Shown here: in pieces, positions 29,687 through 39,900 of the stretch
Layout: each line of letters starts with the position of its first letter
Numbering within the stretch: position 1 is the stretch's first letter
Source of the DNA: Bacteroidia bacterium
GTDB taxonomy: Bacteria; Bacteroidota; Bacteroidia; J057; JADKCL01
DNA: 64,000 bases
Assembly: GCA_020635905.1 (NCBI GenBank)
Contig: JACJYV010000001.1
Location: 620,001-684,000 of the forward strand
Direction: 5' to 3'
Made by a program: the position numbers and the translations under genes
The notes under the pieces: generated by a model
What the model was told of the DNA's origin: nothing
The model's input: the letters and a program-made list of their open reading frames with translations, nothing else
Database searches by the model: none

Positions 29687-30412
29687 TAGGTCAACCTCGA
29701 TCGGAGCTAGGTGCTACCTCGATCGGAGCTAGGTCAACCTCGATCGGAGCTAGGTCAACCTCGATCGGAGCTAGGTCAACCTCGATCAGAGCTAGGTATC
29801 ACCTCGATCAGAGGTAGGTCAACCTCGATCAGAGCTAGGTACTACCTCGATCAGAGCTAGGTCAACCTCGATCGGAGCTAGGTCAACCTCGATCGAAGCT
29901 AGGTCAACCTCGATCGGAGCTAGGTCAACCTCGATCGGAGCTAGGTCAACCTCGATCAGAGCTAGGTATCACCTCGATCAGAGGTAGGTCAACCTCGATC
30001 AGAGCTAGGTACTACCTCGATCAGAGCTAGGTCAACCTCGATCGGAGCTAGGTACCACCTCGATCAGAGGTAGGTCAACCTCGATCAGAGCTAGGTACCA
30101 CCTCGATCAGAGCTAGGTACCACCTCGATCAGAGGTAGGTCAACCTCGATCGGAGCTAGGTCAACCTCGATCGGAGCTAGGTACCACCTCGATCTGAGGT
30201 AGGTCAACCTCGTTCGGAGCTAGGTACCACCTCGATCTGAGGTAGGTAAACCTCGATCAGAGCTAGGTACTACCTCGATCAGAGCTAGGTCAACCTCGAT
30301 CGGAGCTAGGTCAACCTCGATCAGAGCTAGGTCAACCCCGATCAGAGCTAGGTCAACCTCGATCTGAGCTAGGTCAACCTCGATCAGAGGTAGGTACTGC
30401 CTCGATCGGAGG
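29687..30412. repeat. Satellite array: 34 units of 21/22 bp
   Basis: Thirty-four head-to-tail units, counted by eye: 22 of 21 bp (TAGGTCAACCTCGATCGGAG plus C) and 12 of 22 bp in which GGTCAACCTC becomes GGTACTACCTC, GGTATCACCTC or GGTACCACCTC. All but two units (25 and 31) keep the CTCGATC core, which carries one GATC, with a near-palindromic CCTC/GAGG flank. Units 3-9 and 11-17 are identical in order and sequence, so a ~170-bp higher-order repeat of eight units has duplicated. The mixed 21/22-bp lengths break any reading frame, so the array is non-coding. A partial unit follows at 30413. There are no unique spacers, so it is not CRISPR. Confidence 0.95.
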
Positions 30413-30639
30413 TGGGTATTCAAATAACTGTGTCACGGGCATCCGGGGACTTCCGTCAAAGGCCTTTGCTGGGTTGCTGATGAACGGACGAAAGTGAGTG
30501 GAGTTCGGGGTAAAATTTGGGTTGTCAAGTAGGATGGAAAATGGCGATCGAATCTTGGCCGGAGTAGTTCAGATCACCCGGATTTTCACCCCAAATCCTC
30601 AAAATATTTTTCCCTCCCGATGACCGCTTATTTCCGCAG

Positions 30640-30671
30640 GGGTACCACTCATGTCTCTACGGGTACCACTC
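30640..30671 (+). repeat. Two diverged outlier units of the satellite (GGGTACCACTC, 21-bp period)
   Basis: GGGTACCACTC occurs at 30640-30650 and again at 30661-30671, exactly 21 bp apart. It resembles the GGTACCACCTC variant of the array at 29687-30412. The rest of the spacer 30413-30791 shows no gene; its last ~70 bp are T-rich leader before the ATG at 30792. Confidence 0.5.
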
Positions 30672-30791
30672 GTAAACTGGTGATTGACTTCTCTTGCATC
30701 CGGTTGCATCTTGGCTGAATACTTTTAGTTCTTTTTAGCCTGAATACAGAGGCTTGTTTTCAATCTTTTTAAACAATCTAATTTTTTAAGT

Positions 30792-31313
30792 ATGATTCAA
30801 AATTTCAAAACTTACAAAACCTCCATCAAGGATTCAACCATCAAAGACATGTGTGATTCTGTGGAAATGACAAAAGTATCAGTCCCGAACCCGGTTCAGT
30901 TGACCCCAATTGACAGAAGGTCCATTCCCAACGTAAGCGATAGCCGGATGGCCTTTGCTATCAAGGCTGAAGATTACACCCATCAGTTCCCATCTGTGAT
31001 TTCGGAGGTCATGCGTATTCCGGAAGCAGCTGACAACCTGAAAGGCTTTATGGGTTTGGAAAAAGTGATTCGCCGTACTGAAGTCATGCTCGAAATCCTG
31101 AAGGATACCTCCATGGTGGCTTCAGCCGCGGCTTTCCATTCTTACAGGTGCTTTTATGACGCATTGGTTGCAGCTGCCGATGCCGGTTTGCCCGGTGCCG
31201 ATGAAGCCGCTGCCGACCTGGGCAAGCTTTACCGCAAAGCCACGGGTGGCAAATCCTTCAAAGATCAGGACACCGTGGTTGACAAGGGCAGTTCCGATCA
31301 GGATGCCGCCTGA
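30792..31313 (+). CDS. Hypothetical cytoplasmic protein, 173 aa
   Basis: I do not recognise the family. The protein has no signal peptide or membrane segment. The N-terminal ~50 residues are polar and proline-containing (SVPNPVQLTPIDRRS). Residues ~55-150 look fully helical (VISEVMRIPEAADNLKGF, RTEVMLEILKDTSMVASAAAF, DALVAAADAGLPGADEAAA). The tail is charged and probably disordered. The gene stands alone, with the satellite array upstream and a strong intrinsic terminator 57 bp downstream, so it is a monocistronic unit that is probably well expressed. Base composition and codon use look like the neighbouring core genes. The helical body suggests a small structural or nucleoid-type protein, but no function is claimed. 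Confidence 0.75.
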   Translation: MIQNFKTYKTSIKDSTIKDMCDSVEMTKVSVPNPVQLTPIDRRSIPNVSDSRMAFAIKAEDYTHQFPSVISEVMRIPEAADNLKGFMGLEKVIRRTEVMLEILKDTSMVASAAAFHSYRCFYDALVAAADAGLPGADEAAADLGKLYRKATGGKSFKDQDTVVDKGSSDQDAA

Positions 31314-31370
31314 GGGTACTGATGGCAAACTGGACGGTCGTCCGGTTTTGTCAGGCCCCAGATGATCAGA

Positions 31371-31405
31371 CTCCCCTGCCGCGATTGCGGTGGGGGAGTT
31401 TTTTT
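31371..31405 (+). terminator. Rho-independent terminator of the 173-aa gene
   Basis: A 12-bp stem (CTCCCCTGCCGC with GCGGTGGGGGAG, two G-T wobbles) with loop GATT is followed by seven T residues, 57 bp after the stop codon at 31313. Confidence 0.92.
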
Positions 31406-31558
31406 GTTGGGGGTGTCTGGTCTGGATGAGGTTGGGAGTGGGCTGAAGCCCAACCCAATTGAAAATCAACTCCAGCCCAATCCAAAACCAATTGTTTATT
31501 GTTCTCCCGAATCCATTCGCATCGGCGTCAACTAAGTGGGAAATCAACCTAAAAGGGT

Positions 31559-31801
31559 CAGTATCGCAATCCCGATAGGAATCGGGATCGCCAAGATTTT
31601 TGGACCCTCCCGAACGCTTTCGGGATTGCGTGGGTTGGGGTGGCAATCCCGATAGTCAATCGGGATCGCCAAGCTGAACGGTTTAATTGTATTTTAGCTT
31701 TGCGCTCTTTGCTCTCTTCAACCCACGAAACGCGGAAAACAACCCCTTTGCGGTCCCGGATAGCTATCGGGATTGCGTGACCTTTAAACCCTTAAGTTGA
31801 C
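31559..31801 (+). repeat. Interspersed intergenic element, copy 2, carrying four small palindromes
   Basis: This 243-bp element is colinear with 15909-16121. It is longer mainly because four 17-21-bp palindromes occupy places where copy 1 has a plain sequence such as AAAGA. They are ATCCCGATAGGAATCGGGAT (31569-31588), TCCCGAACGCTTTCGGGA (31608-31625), a TCCCGATAG/ATCGGGA palindrome (31646-31666) and TCCCGGATAGCTATCGGGA (31754-31772). It lies in the 669-bp spacer between the 173-aa gene and the first paralogous surface gene; no gene is seen there. Confidence 0.8.
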
Positions 31802-31823
31802 ACGCATGCGAATGCATTCGGGA

Positions 31824-31878
31824 GTTAATTGCTAATTGTCCTCGTTCATTGTTCATTGTTCTCTGTTCATTGCTCATT
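31824..31878 (+). repeat. Heptad repeat, GTTCATT type (about 8 units)
   Basis: Units GTTAATT, GCTAATT, a 6-nt GTCCTC, then GTTCATT, GTTCATT, GTTCTCT, GTTCATT, GCTCATT run head to tail, ending about 105 bp before the ATG at 31983. Confidence 0.75.
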
Positions 31879-31982
31879 GACAAACCCATCCGCCACGTTC
31901 CTGAACTCAAAGGGTGTGTTGGTGAACTTCTGATTGAGATTGGATGCGCGTAAGGTTATATTCACGCCCAAACCGTAATTCC

Positions 31983-34900
31983 ATGAGAGACATTATATTA
32001 GCCATCGTCCTTTCTTTTTTCTGCCTTTTGAGCCATGGACAGTCCTGGGATTGGGTCGGTACCCAGACTGGCAGCGGAAATATACGGGCCAATGATATGG
32101 TTACGGATGCGGTGGGCAACTCCTACGTGGTCGGTACCTTCTACGGCACGGCAGATTTCAGCGGCAACGTTCTCACCAATCCCCTTGAAATGGACACTTA
32201 CGTAGCCAAATACGATCCGCAGGGGAATCTGCTCTGGGTGACCCAGGTGACCAGCAGCGAACTGGTCGAAGGCAGGGCCATTACCGTGGACGGAACTGGC
32301 AATGCCGCCATTACCGGCCGGATCAAAGGCACTGCGACCTTCGGAGCGACGATTTTGACTAATACCCAACCTACTTTTGAGGCGCTGTTTACCGCCAAAC
32401 TTGATCCCAACGGCTCCTTTCTCTGGGCCCGCAAAGGACAGGGCAGCAGCGCCGCCTGCAACGGTTACGGCATCTCCAATGATAATGCGGGCAACTATTA
32501 TGTCGGGGGTCACATGGCCAATACCACCTCTACTTTTGGCAGTATCATGGTCACCTCGACCGGCGGGGAAGAAGCGTTTGTAGTGAAATACAACTCCGCG
32601 GGCACCGAGCAATGGGTCAGACCCATTACCGGAAGTCAGGCCAGCCGGGTCCATGATGTAGTGGTCGATACCAGCCTGGGTCGCCTCTATCTCACCGGTT
32701 ATTACGTGGGCACCGCCACTTTTGGCTCCCTGGTCAGAACTTCTCTTTCCACCGGGTTTGAAGCATATCTGGCCGGGATGGACCTGAACGGCACCTTCCT
32801 CTGGGCGAGAACCGGAGGCGGAACCGGCAACGACTGGGGCTGGAATGTATCCGTCGGTCCGGGGGGAGATGTGTACCTATGCGGTGCATTTCCCAACGGA
32901 GGCAACTTCGACGGATCGGCCCTGACCGGCAGCGGCTGGTGGGCCCGCTATTCATCCGCCGGGGTCAAGGCCTTTGCCAAAAGCATTACTCCCTGCCAGG
33001 ACATTTACGCCACCACTCTCTCTCAGGTATTTATCACCAATCCCTCCAACGACACCCTCAAGGTATTCGACCTGAGCGGCAACTACCTCACAAGTCTGGT
33101 CAATCAGGACGTTTACCCCACGGCCATCTCCGAAGGCCCCGACCAGAATCTCCATCTGGCCGGTCAGTTTACCAATACCGCCGACTTCTCCCCTTTCAGC
33201 CATGTTTCGGGAGGCGGCACAGACGGATTTGCGGGGAAATTTATCCTGCCGTCCTGCTTTACCGGCTTTGCCCTGGACCAGGTCAAAATATCCGACACGC
33301 AGGGCGGCTTCACCGGCACCCTCGACGACTCCGACCTGTTTGGCGATGCGCTGGCTTCCATTGGCGACCTGGACCATGACGGAATCCCCGATCTGGTCTC
33401 CACCGCCCAATGGGACGACGACGGCGGTACGGACCGGGGTGCGGTTTATGTGCTGTTTATGAACGCCAGCGGAACGGTAAAATCCCAGCAAAAGATCTCC
33501 TCCACCCAGGGCAATTTCTCCGGCCTGCTCGACGATCTGGATTGGTTTGGCATCGATGTGGAACATCTTGGCGATCTGGACGGAGACGGCAATCCCGACC
33601 TTGCGGTAGGCGCTGCCCAGGACGACGATGGCGGCAGCAACCGGGGAGCGGTGTGGATTCTTTTTCTCAATGCCGATGGTACGGTAAAATCTCACCAGAA
33701 AATCTCCGATACCCAGGGCGGATTGGCGGCTACCCTGGATGATAATGACTCCTTTGGCAGTTCTGTGGCCAATCTGGGTGATCTGGACGGAGACGGTGTG
33801 ATCGATCTCGCGGTGGGCGCCCGCTGGGACGACGATGGAGGCGTGGACTTTGGCGCTGTGTATGTCCTTTTTCTCAATGCCAATGGCACGGTGAAGGCGG
33901 AACAAAAAATCAGCTCCACTACCGGAGGCCTGGGTGCCGGACTGGGAACCGGGGACTGGTTTGGCAATTGCGCCAGCCCTTTGGGCGATCTGGACGGGGA
34001 TGGAACTGAAGATCTGGTGGTGGGTGCTTTGCGCGACGATGATGGCGGAACAGACCGCGGCGCGGTTTACATTCTGCTGCTCAACCCAAACGGAACGGTC
34101 AAAGCGCAGCAAAAGGTATCTGATACTCAGGGTGGATTTACGGGTCTGCTCGACGATCTGGATTCTTTTGGCAAATCCTGTGACGGGTTGGGAGATCTGG
34201 ACGGCGATGGGATCAATGATCTGGCCGTGGGTGCCTGGCAGGACGACGATGGCAATGCGGGCAACGGGGCGGTCTATATCCTGCTCCTGCAAAATAATGG
34301 CACGGTCAAGGCATTCCAAAAAATCTCCTCCACCCAGGGAGGCCCGGTGACTGGCCTGAACGGAAGTTCGTTTGGCTCGGGGCTGGCCTGGATGGGTGAC
34401 TTTGACGGGGACCACGTGACCGAAATTGCGGTCGGCGGCCGGAATGACGACGATGGCGGGCCCGACCGCGGCGCCTTCTGGATTCTGGATATCTGTGGTC
34501 AATTTGTATTCAATTGCCCGTTAGCCACATTCAATCCCGACAACCAGTTTCCCTGTCCGGGTGATTCGGTCCATTTTACCAATGTATCCGCCTATGGCAA
34601 CTCCTTTCAATGGCTGGTCAACGGTCAGGTCAACGCAAACAGCACCCATTTTGCCACGACATTTACCCAACCAGGCAATTACCAGATTACCCTGATCGCC
34701 ACCGACACCACCTGCGCAGACACCCTCAGCCGAATGGTGTATGTGGGAGCGCCCCTCTGGACCGATCTGGTGGGAGTTGTGACCTCGGCTGATACCCTGC
34801 ACGAAACGGTGGGCAGCAACAGTTGGGGAACCAAAGGAGCTGCTTCCACCCAGATACTCCAACCCAATGAGGATGGCGGCATCATCCATGTGGTGAGTTC

Positions 34901-36911
34901 CCTGAAGGAATATTATTACTTCGGCCTGAGTAACGGAAATGCGGATGCAGGTCCGGGCAGCATCGGGCATGCATTTTATGTAAAGAAAAATAAGCTCGAA
35001 GTGCGGGAAGCAAGTGGCACCAATATAGCCGCAGGTACGCTTACTGCCGGAGATACCCTGGCCATCCTGCGCCAGGGTGCCAACTTGTTTTGGTTGAAGA
35101 ATGGAATTCCCGTTTATACCACGGTAGCCAATGCAGGCCAGTGGCTACTGGCAGACGTATCCCTCTTCAAGGCAAATTCCTACCTGACCCACACCTGGCT
35201 TACCTTCTGTGAAACCAGCTTACCGTTAGCAGTAAACGGTTCGGTTGAGCACGACGATTGCATAAATTCGCCTGCGGGTATGGTAATGCTGACTGTATCC
35301 GGGGGTACGCCGCCCTATTCTTATCTGTGGAGCACGGGTGACACCACTCCCTCCGTGGACAGCCTGCCCGCCGGAATGGTTTCGGTCACCGTAAGTGACA
35401 ACGGAGGCGGCATGCAGATGCTCAGTTTTAGCATTCTGAACCGTCTGAGCTGGCAGGATGAGGTAGGAGCGGTAAGCTCGGTGGATACCCTGAGCCGCAC
35501 CCTGGGCGGCATGAGTTGGAACACCTGCGGGGCCCGCTCGGTGCAGGTACTGGCTCCCAATACAGATGGTGATTTTACCCACGTCATTCACCAGACCGAC
35601 AAATACTATTATGTGGGCTTGTCGGTTTCCAACAGTTCCCTCACTCAACTCGACCTGGATTATGCCTTTTATGTAGCCAAATCGAGTTTGAAAATCCGGG
35701 AAGCCAACGGGTATTTTGCCAACCACGGCACAATTGGACTGCTGGATACGCTGCGAATCGAACGGGTGGGCACCCAGATCAGGTATTACAAAAATTCAAC
35801 CCTCCTGAAAAGCACCCCGGTCAGCGCCAGCCAAAACCTCTTTGTGGATGCCACCCTGTACAACAGCGGCACCTCGCTCTACGACAATTTTATCTCCTTT
35901 TGCACCGACAGTCTGGCCCCCGACAGTTTCTATGCCAGCCTGACCAGCGTGACCCACGAGGACTGCTTCCAAAGCAACGGAGGTGCCCAGGTAATGGCTT
36001 ACGGCGGCGTGCCGCCCTACTCCTACCTCTGGAGCAGCAGTGAAACCACGGCTGCCATCTCGGGCAAAGCCCCCGGCCTCTACACCTGCACGGTCAGCGA
36101 CCAAAACAACATGAATCAGGTGATTTCGGTAGAAATCCTGAGTAAGATCGTATGGGAAGGCTTTATTGGAAGTTCTGCCCAGGGCGACACGTTGATGAAC
36201 ATCAATTCCAGCAATGGTTGGGGCACCTCTGGGGCCCGTTCGGACAATAAAGCCCTCAACGGCAGCGACGGCAAAGTGGTCCACGTGGTGAATTCCATTT
36301 CCAAAAACTACTATCTCGGCCTCTCAGATGCTGATCCTGACGCAAGTCAATTCACCATTGACTACGCCTTTTATAATAACAAGGGCAACCTCTACATTCG
36401 CGAAGAGAAAACGGGTTTCTTCCAGAATTACGGCACCGTCGCCGTAGGCGACACTTTGGTGGTGGAACGCCGCATTTCCAGCATGTACTGGTACCAGAAT
36501 GGAAACCTGCTGCGCAGCATTGGAATCTCACCCACGGAAACCCTGCGGGTGGATGTAAGCATGTTCAGCGTGGGGACGGAGATTTACGATACCTGGGTGG
36601 ACTTTTGTGATACGGTGCCGGGGCAGAAAAGGGGGCAGGCTGGAAGTGGCTCGTCGCTCGCAGCTCACGGCTCGGAGCTTTTGCTTTTTCCGAATCCCGG
36701 ACCTGGCAGGTTTCAATTGGTAGTTCCAGAGAAAATTAGCAAATTTGAACTGAAGGTTTTCTCTGCCAATGGTGTTCCAGTGTTTACTCTCCAAAATCTG
36801 CCTTCAGGGCGACTGGAACTAAATCTGGACCACCTTTCAGAGGGGATTTACTTCCTTGTTCTCACAAGTTCAGAAACAACTGAATATGCCAAATTTTCAG
36901 TTCAAAAATGA
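31983..36911 (+). CDS. T9SS-sorted surface protein with SBBP-like and FG-GAP propellers, PKD, ConA-like and SprB modules (paralogue 1)
   Basis: A 1,642-residue protein starting at ATG 31983, which gives a clean signal peptide (MRDIILAIVLSFFCLLSHGQ); the open frame begins at 31944. Residues ~20-430 are SBBP-type repeats. At ~435-855 are six FG-GAP repeats with Ca-binding loops (GDLDGDGNPDLAVG), an integrin-alpha-like propeller. A PKD-like segment follows, then three ~130-residue ConA/SPRY-like modules (WGTxGA, YYxGLS, IREE, GDTLxIER) alternating with SprB-type repeats (SGGTPPYSYLWS). The tail (LLFPNPGPG...) is a T9SS sorting domain. The last ~240 residues before the tail are nearly identical to the two downstream paralogues. 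Surface adhesion is inferred. The next paralogue starts 52 bp downstream on the same strand, probably co-transcribed. Confidence 0.88.
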   Translation: MRDIILAIVLSFFCLLSHGQSWDWVGTQTGSGNIRANDMVTDAVGNSYVVGTFYGTADFSGNVLTNPLEMDTYVAKYDPQGNLLWVTQVTSSELVEGRAITVDGTGNAAITGRIKGTATFGATILTNTQPTFEALFTAKLDPNGSFLWARKGQGSSAACNGYGISNDNAGNYYVGGHMANTTSTFGSIMVTSTGGEEAFVVKYNSAGTEQWVRPITGSQASRVHDVVVDTSLGRLYLTGYYVGTATFGSLVRTSLSTGFEAYLAGMDLNGTFLWARTGGGTGNDWGWNVSVGPGGDVYLCGAFPNGGNFDGSALTGSGWWARYSSAGVKAFAKSITPCQDIYATTLSQVFITNPSNDTLKVFDLSGNYLTSLVNQDVYPTAISEGPDQNLHLAGQFTNTADFSPFSHVSGGGTDGFAGKFILPSCFTGFALDQVKISDTQGGFTGTLDDSDLFGDALASIGDLDHDGIPDLVSTAQWDDDGGTDRGAVYVLFMNASGTVKSQQKISSTQGNFSGLLDDLDWFGIDVEHLGDLDGDGNPDLAVGAAQDDDGGSNRGAVWILFLNADGTVKSHQKISDTQGGLAATLDDNDSFGSSVANLGDLDGDGVIDLAVGARWDDDGGVDFGAVYVLFLNANGTVKAEQKISSTTGGLGAGLGTGDWFGNCASPLGDLDGDGTEDLVVGALRDDDGGTDRGAVYILLLNPNGTVKAQQKVSDTQGGFTGLLDDLDSFGKSCDGLGDLDGDGINDLAVGAWQDDDGNAGNGAVYILLLQNNGTVKAFQKISSTQGGPVTGLNGSSFGSGLAWMGDFDGDHVTEIAVGGRNDDDGGPDRGAFWILDICGQFVFNCPLATFNPDNQFPCPGDSVHFTNVSAYGNSFQWLVNGQVNANSTHFATTFTQPGNYQITLIATDTTCADTLSRMVYVGAPLWTDLVGVVTSADTLHETVGSNSWGTKGAASTQILQPNEDGGIIHVVSSLKEYYYFGLSNGNADAGPGSIGHAFYVKKNKLEVREASGTNIAAGTLTAGDTLAILRQGANLFWLKNGIPVYTTVANAGQWLLADVSLFKANSYLTHTWLTFCETSLPLAVNGSVEHDDCINSPAGMVMLTVSGGTPPYSYLWSTGDTTPSVDSLPAGMVSVTVSDNGGGMQMLSFSILNRLSWQDEVGAVSSVDTLSRTLGGMSWNTCGARSVQVLAPNTDGDFTHVIHQTDKYYYVGLSVSNSSLTQLDLDYAFYVAKSSLKIREANGYFANHGTIGLLDTLRIERVGTQIRYYKNSTLLKSTPVSASQNLFVDATLYNSGTSLYDNFISFCTDSLAPDSFYASLTSVTHEDCFQSNGGAQVMAYGGVPPYSYLWSSSETTAAISGKAPGLYTCTVSDQNNMNQVISVEILSKIVWEGFIGSSAQGDTLMNINSSNGWGTSGARSDNKALNGSDGKVVHVVNSISKNYYLGLSDADPDASQFTIDYAFYNNKGNLYIREEKTGFFQNYGTVAVGDTLVVERRISSMYWYQNGNLLRSIGISPTETLRVDVSMFSVGTEIYDTWVDFCDTVPGQKRGQAGSGSSLAAHGSELLLFPNPGPGRFQLVVPEKISKFELKVFSANGVPVFTLQNLPSGRLELNLDHLSEGIYFLVLTSSETTEYAKFSVQK
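35958..36676 (+). repeat. Shared C-terminal module DNA, copy in paralogue 1
   Basis: This segment is colinear, with no net insertion or deletion, with 39859-40577 (offset 3,901) and with 44745-45463. It ends in the heptad-encoded linker just before the sorting domain. Confidence 0.85.
36649..36676 (+). repeat. In-frame heptad repeat GCTCNNN (4 units)
   Basis: Units GCTCGTC, GCTCGCA, GCTCACG, GCTCGGA encode the linker SSLAAHGSE immediately before the sorting domain. The same array stands at 40550-40577 and 45436-45470 in the paralogues. Confidence 0.75.
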
Positions 36912-36963
36912 ATTTTGGGTTCAAGTCAAATCTAAACAGGCCCTGCCTTTCAGAAGAACCAAT

Positions 36964-39900
36964 ATGAGATTATTCCCCTTCCTTTTCCTTTTCTTGCTTA
37001 CTTCAGAATTAATATTCTCTCAAACCTACCAGTGGACAAACGTATTCAACCCTATCACAATTAATACTGTTCAGGTGGAAGATGTGGCCACAGACGGGAG
37101 TGGAAACATATATGTCGCAGGGTATTGCAATTCATCCTTCGACATGGACCCGGGACCTGGGACGGCCTTCAGCACCTGGGCTAATTATAAGATAAACATT
37201 TTTTTTGCTAAATATTCTCCCTCAGGAAGCTTCATATGGGGAAAGTCTCTGTTTTCTCTTTCATCAAACAGAGCCCACAGTATTGAAGTTGATACCGCAG
37301 GCAACCTGTACCTGGGAGGAAGATTTTGGGATTCTCTTGACGTCGATCCTGGGCCTGGGGTTACTAAAATAATAAGTCCAAGCAGCAATGAAGGATTTAT
37401 AGCCAAATACGATCCTTCGGGAGATTTTCAATGGGTAATTCCACTTGGAAATTTTACCGGAAATAACGCAGGAGGTGCCACGACTGAGGATATTCATTTT
37501 GATGAAAAAAGAAAAGAGTTATATGTGGCCGGTGGTTTTTACAGTACTATAGATTTTGATCCGGGACCAGGAGTATATAACCTGACCTCTCATGGGAATA
37601 AGGATTGCTTTTTCGCAAAATATTCAGAGAATGGGCAATTTATCTGGGCCAAAGGAATAGGTTCAGGCAATAACGATGCCTGCAATGGGATTGCGATCGA
37701 TGACACGAATAATGTTTTCATTACCGGGTCTTACGCTGGCTCCTGTGATTTTGACCCAGGACCAGGAACATTCATCAAAGGATTTCAAAACACTGATTGC
37801 TTTGTTGAAAAGCTGGATAGCGCTGGGAATTTCAAATGGATGAAACGAATTCAGGGAACAGGCAACGAAATTGGGAAACGCATTGAACTGGACAAAAAGG
37901 GCAATATATATGTAGGCGGAATTTTTAGTGGAACCATGGATGCCGATCCAGGAACAGGAACTTATAACCAAACTGCCCAGGGCACACTGGACCCATTCCT
38001 TCTCAGGCTGGATAAGGCCGGAAATTTTGTTTGGGCTGCAAGAATTGGAGGAAATAATCAGGATCTCTTATATGGAATGACTATGGATGACTCAGCCCAT
38101 ATTTTCATTTCCGGAGAGTTTAGGTCGGTTGCCGATTTTGATCCCGGGCCAGGAGTTCAAAATCTTACTGCAAATGGCCAGGATATCTTTATTGCAAAAT
38201 ATGATTCCTCCCGAAATTTAATAGGCGCCTGGGCTTTAGGTGGTCCCGGACAAAACTATAGTTACGATTGCGCTGTTGACAAAAATGGAAACCTATATAC
38301 AGTAGGTTCGGCAAGCAAAACTATTGATTTTGACCCGGGCCCTGGAATAGATACAGCTTCGGGCCATTCAACCCTGGGGTATATCCACAAAATGGGCCTT
38401 TTTGCACCTTGTGCGATTCTTGCAATAGATTCCGTACATGGAGATACCAACCTCTGTCCCTCAGATTCTGTGGAGTTGGTTGCTTCAGGAGGAGCTCTTT
38501 TCCAGTGGACTTACAATTCCATCCCTATTTCAAGTGCAACAGGCTCATCCTACTTTGCCAACCAAACTGGTTTCTACCAGGTCATCGTTTCAAACGGCGG
38601 ATGTACAGACACCTCTGCGGGGATCAGCATCGTTTCGCAACCCGTGTCGCCCACCTGGGCCGACTTCGTCGGCACATCGCAATCGGGTGACACCCTGTTT
38701 GAAATCACCAGCAGCAATGGCTGGGGCAGCAAAGCTGCAGCTTCTGCTCAGGTGCTGCAACCCAACCAGAATGGCGGATTGGCCCACGTGGTCCATGAAA
38801 ATAAAGGCGTGTATTACATTGGATTGTCGTGGGACAATCCCTCAGATCCCAGTCAGCTGACCATTGATCATGCCTTTTATGTGAATAAAAGCCAACTGCG
38901 GGTGCGGGAAGCCATTGGCACCGACCTCGTGGTGGGTTCAGTTGGTCCCGGCGATACTTTGGAAATTGTACGGGTGGGCACCACCCTCAACTGGCTCAAA
39001 AACGGGTCCGTTGTGTACACCAAAGCGGTGGACAACAGCAAGTCGCTGCGGGCTGATGCCTCCCTTTTCAAGAAAGATTCCTACCTGACCAATGTCTGGC
39101 TCACCTTCTGTTCGACCAGTTTGCCTTTGTCAGTTTCAGGAATGGTGGGCCATAATGATTGTGCAAATGGCCCGTCTGGATATGTTTCGCTTTCTGTATC
39201 AGGTGGCACACCTCCTGTCAATTACAGTTGGTCCAACGGAGCCAGCACTGCGAACAACACCAGCCTCGAAGGCGGCACATACAGCGTAACCGTCACGGAC
39301 AACGCAGGCGGGACGGCCATGGCCAGCTTTGTGGTGCTGAACCGCATCTCCTGGACCGATCAGGTGGGCGCAGCGGGCAGTGTGGACACCCTTTCCCGCA
39401 CCCTGCCCAACTCCAGTTGGGGAACTTCGGGCGCTCGCTCCATTCAGGTGCTGGGCTCCAATGCAGATGGATATTTTATGCATCTGGTCAATCGTCTGGA
39501 TCGCTTTTATGTGATTGGATTGTCTGATCAGAATACGGACGAAAGCCAAACAACCATTGATTATGCCTTTTACAACTCCAAAGGCACCCTGAGAATCAAG
39601 GAAGAAAGTGGTTTTGATGGTTCTTTTGGAGCAATTACCCTTGGGGATACCCTGAAAATTGAGCGGGTTGGAAGCACGATCAAATACTGGCAAAACTCCA
39701 CCCTGATCCGTTCCACCTCCACCAACCCTGCCTGGTCCCTGATGGTGGATGCCTCGCTGTACAGCAAGGGTACCGTGATCTATGACATTTACAGCAGCTT
39801 CTGCACGGACAGCATTGCGCCCGACAGCTTTTATGCAACTTTGGTGAGCCTGGATCACGAGGACTGCTTCGTCTCCAACGGAGCCGCAGAAGTGACCGGC

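Noticed and set aside
29687..30412. CRISPR array
   Set aside because: Units are contiguous with no unique spacers, and no cas genes are nearby.
30220..30423. 67-aa minus-strand frame with a 7-residue repeat (IEVDLAL)
   Set aside because: It is a translation of the 21-bp satellite; the 22-bp units shift the frame, so coding is not preserved through the array.
32952..34502. 516-aa minus-strand open frame
   Set aside because: It is antisense to the FG-GAP repeats of paralogue 1; its apparent repeats mirror the DNA repeat of the real gene.
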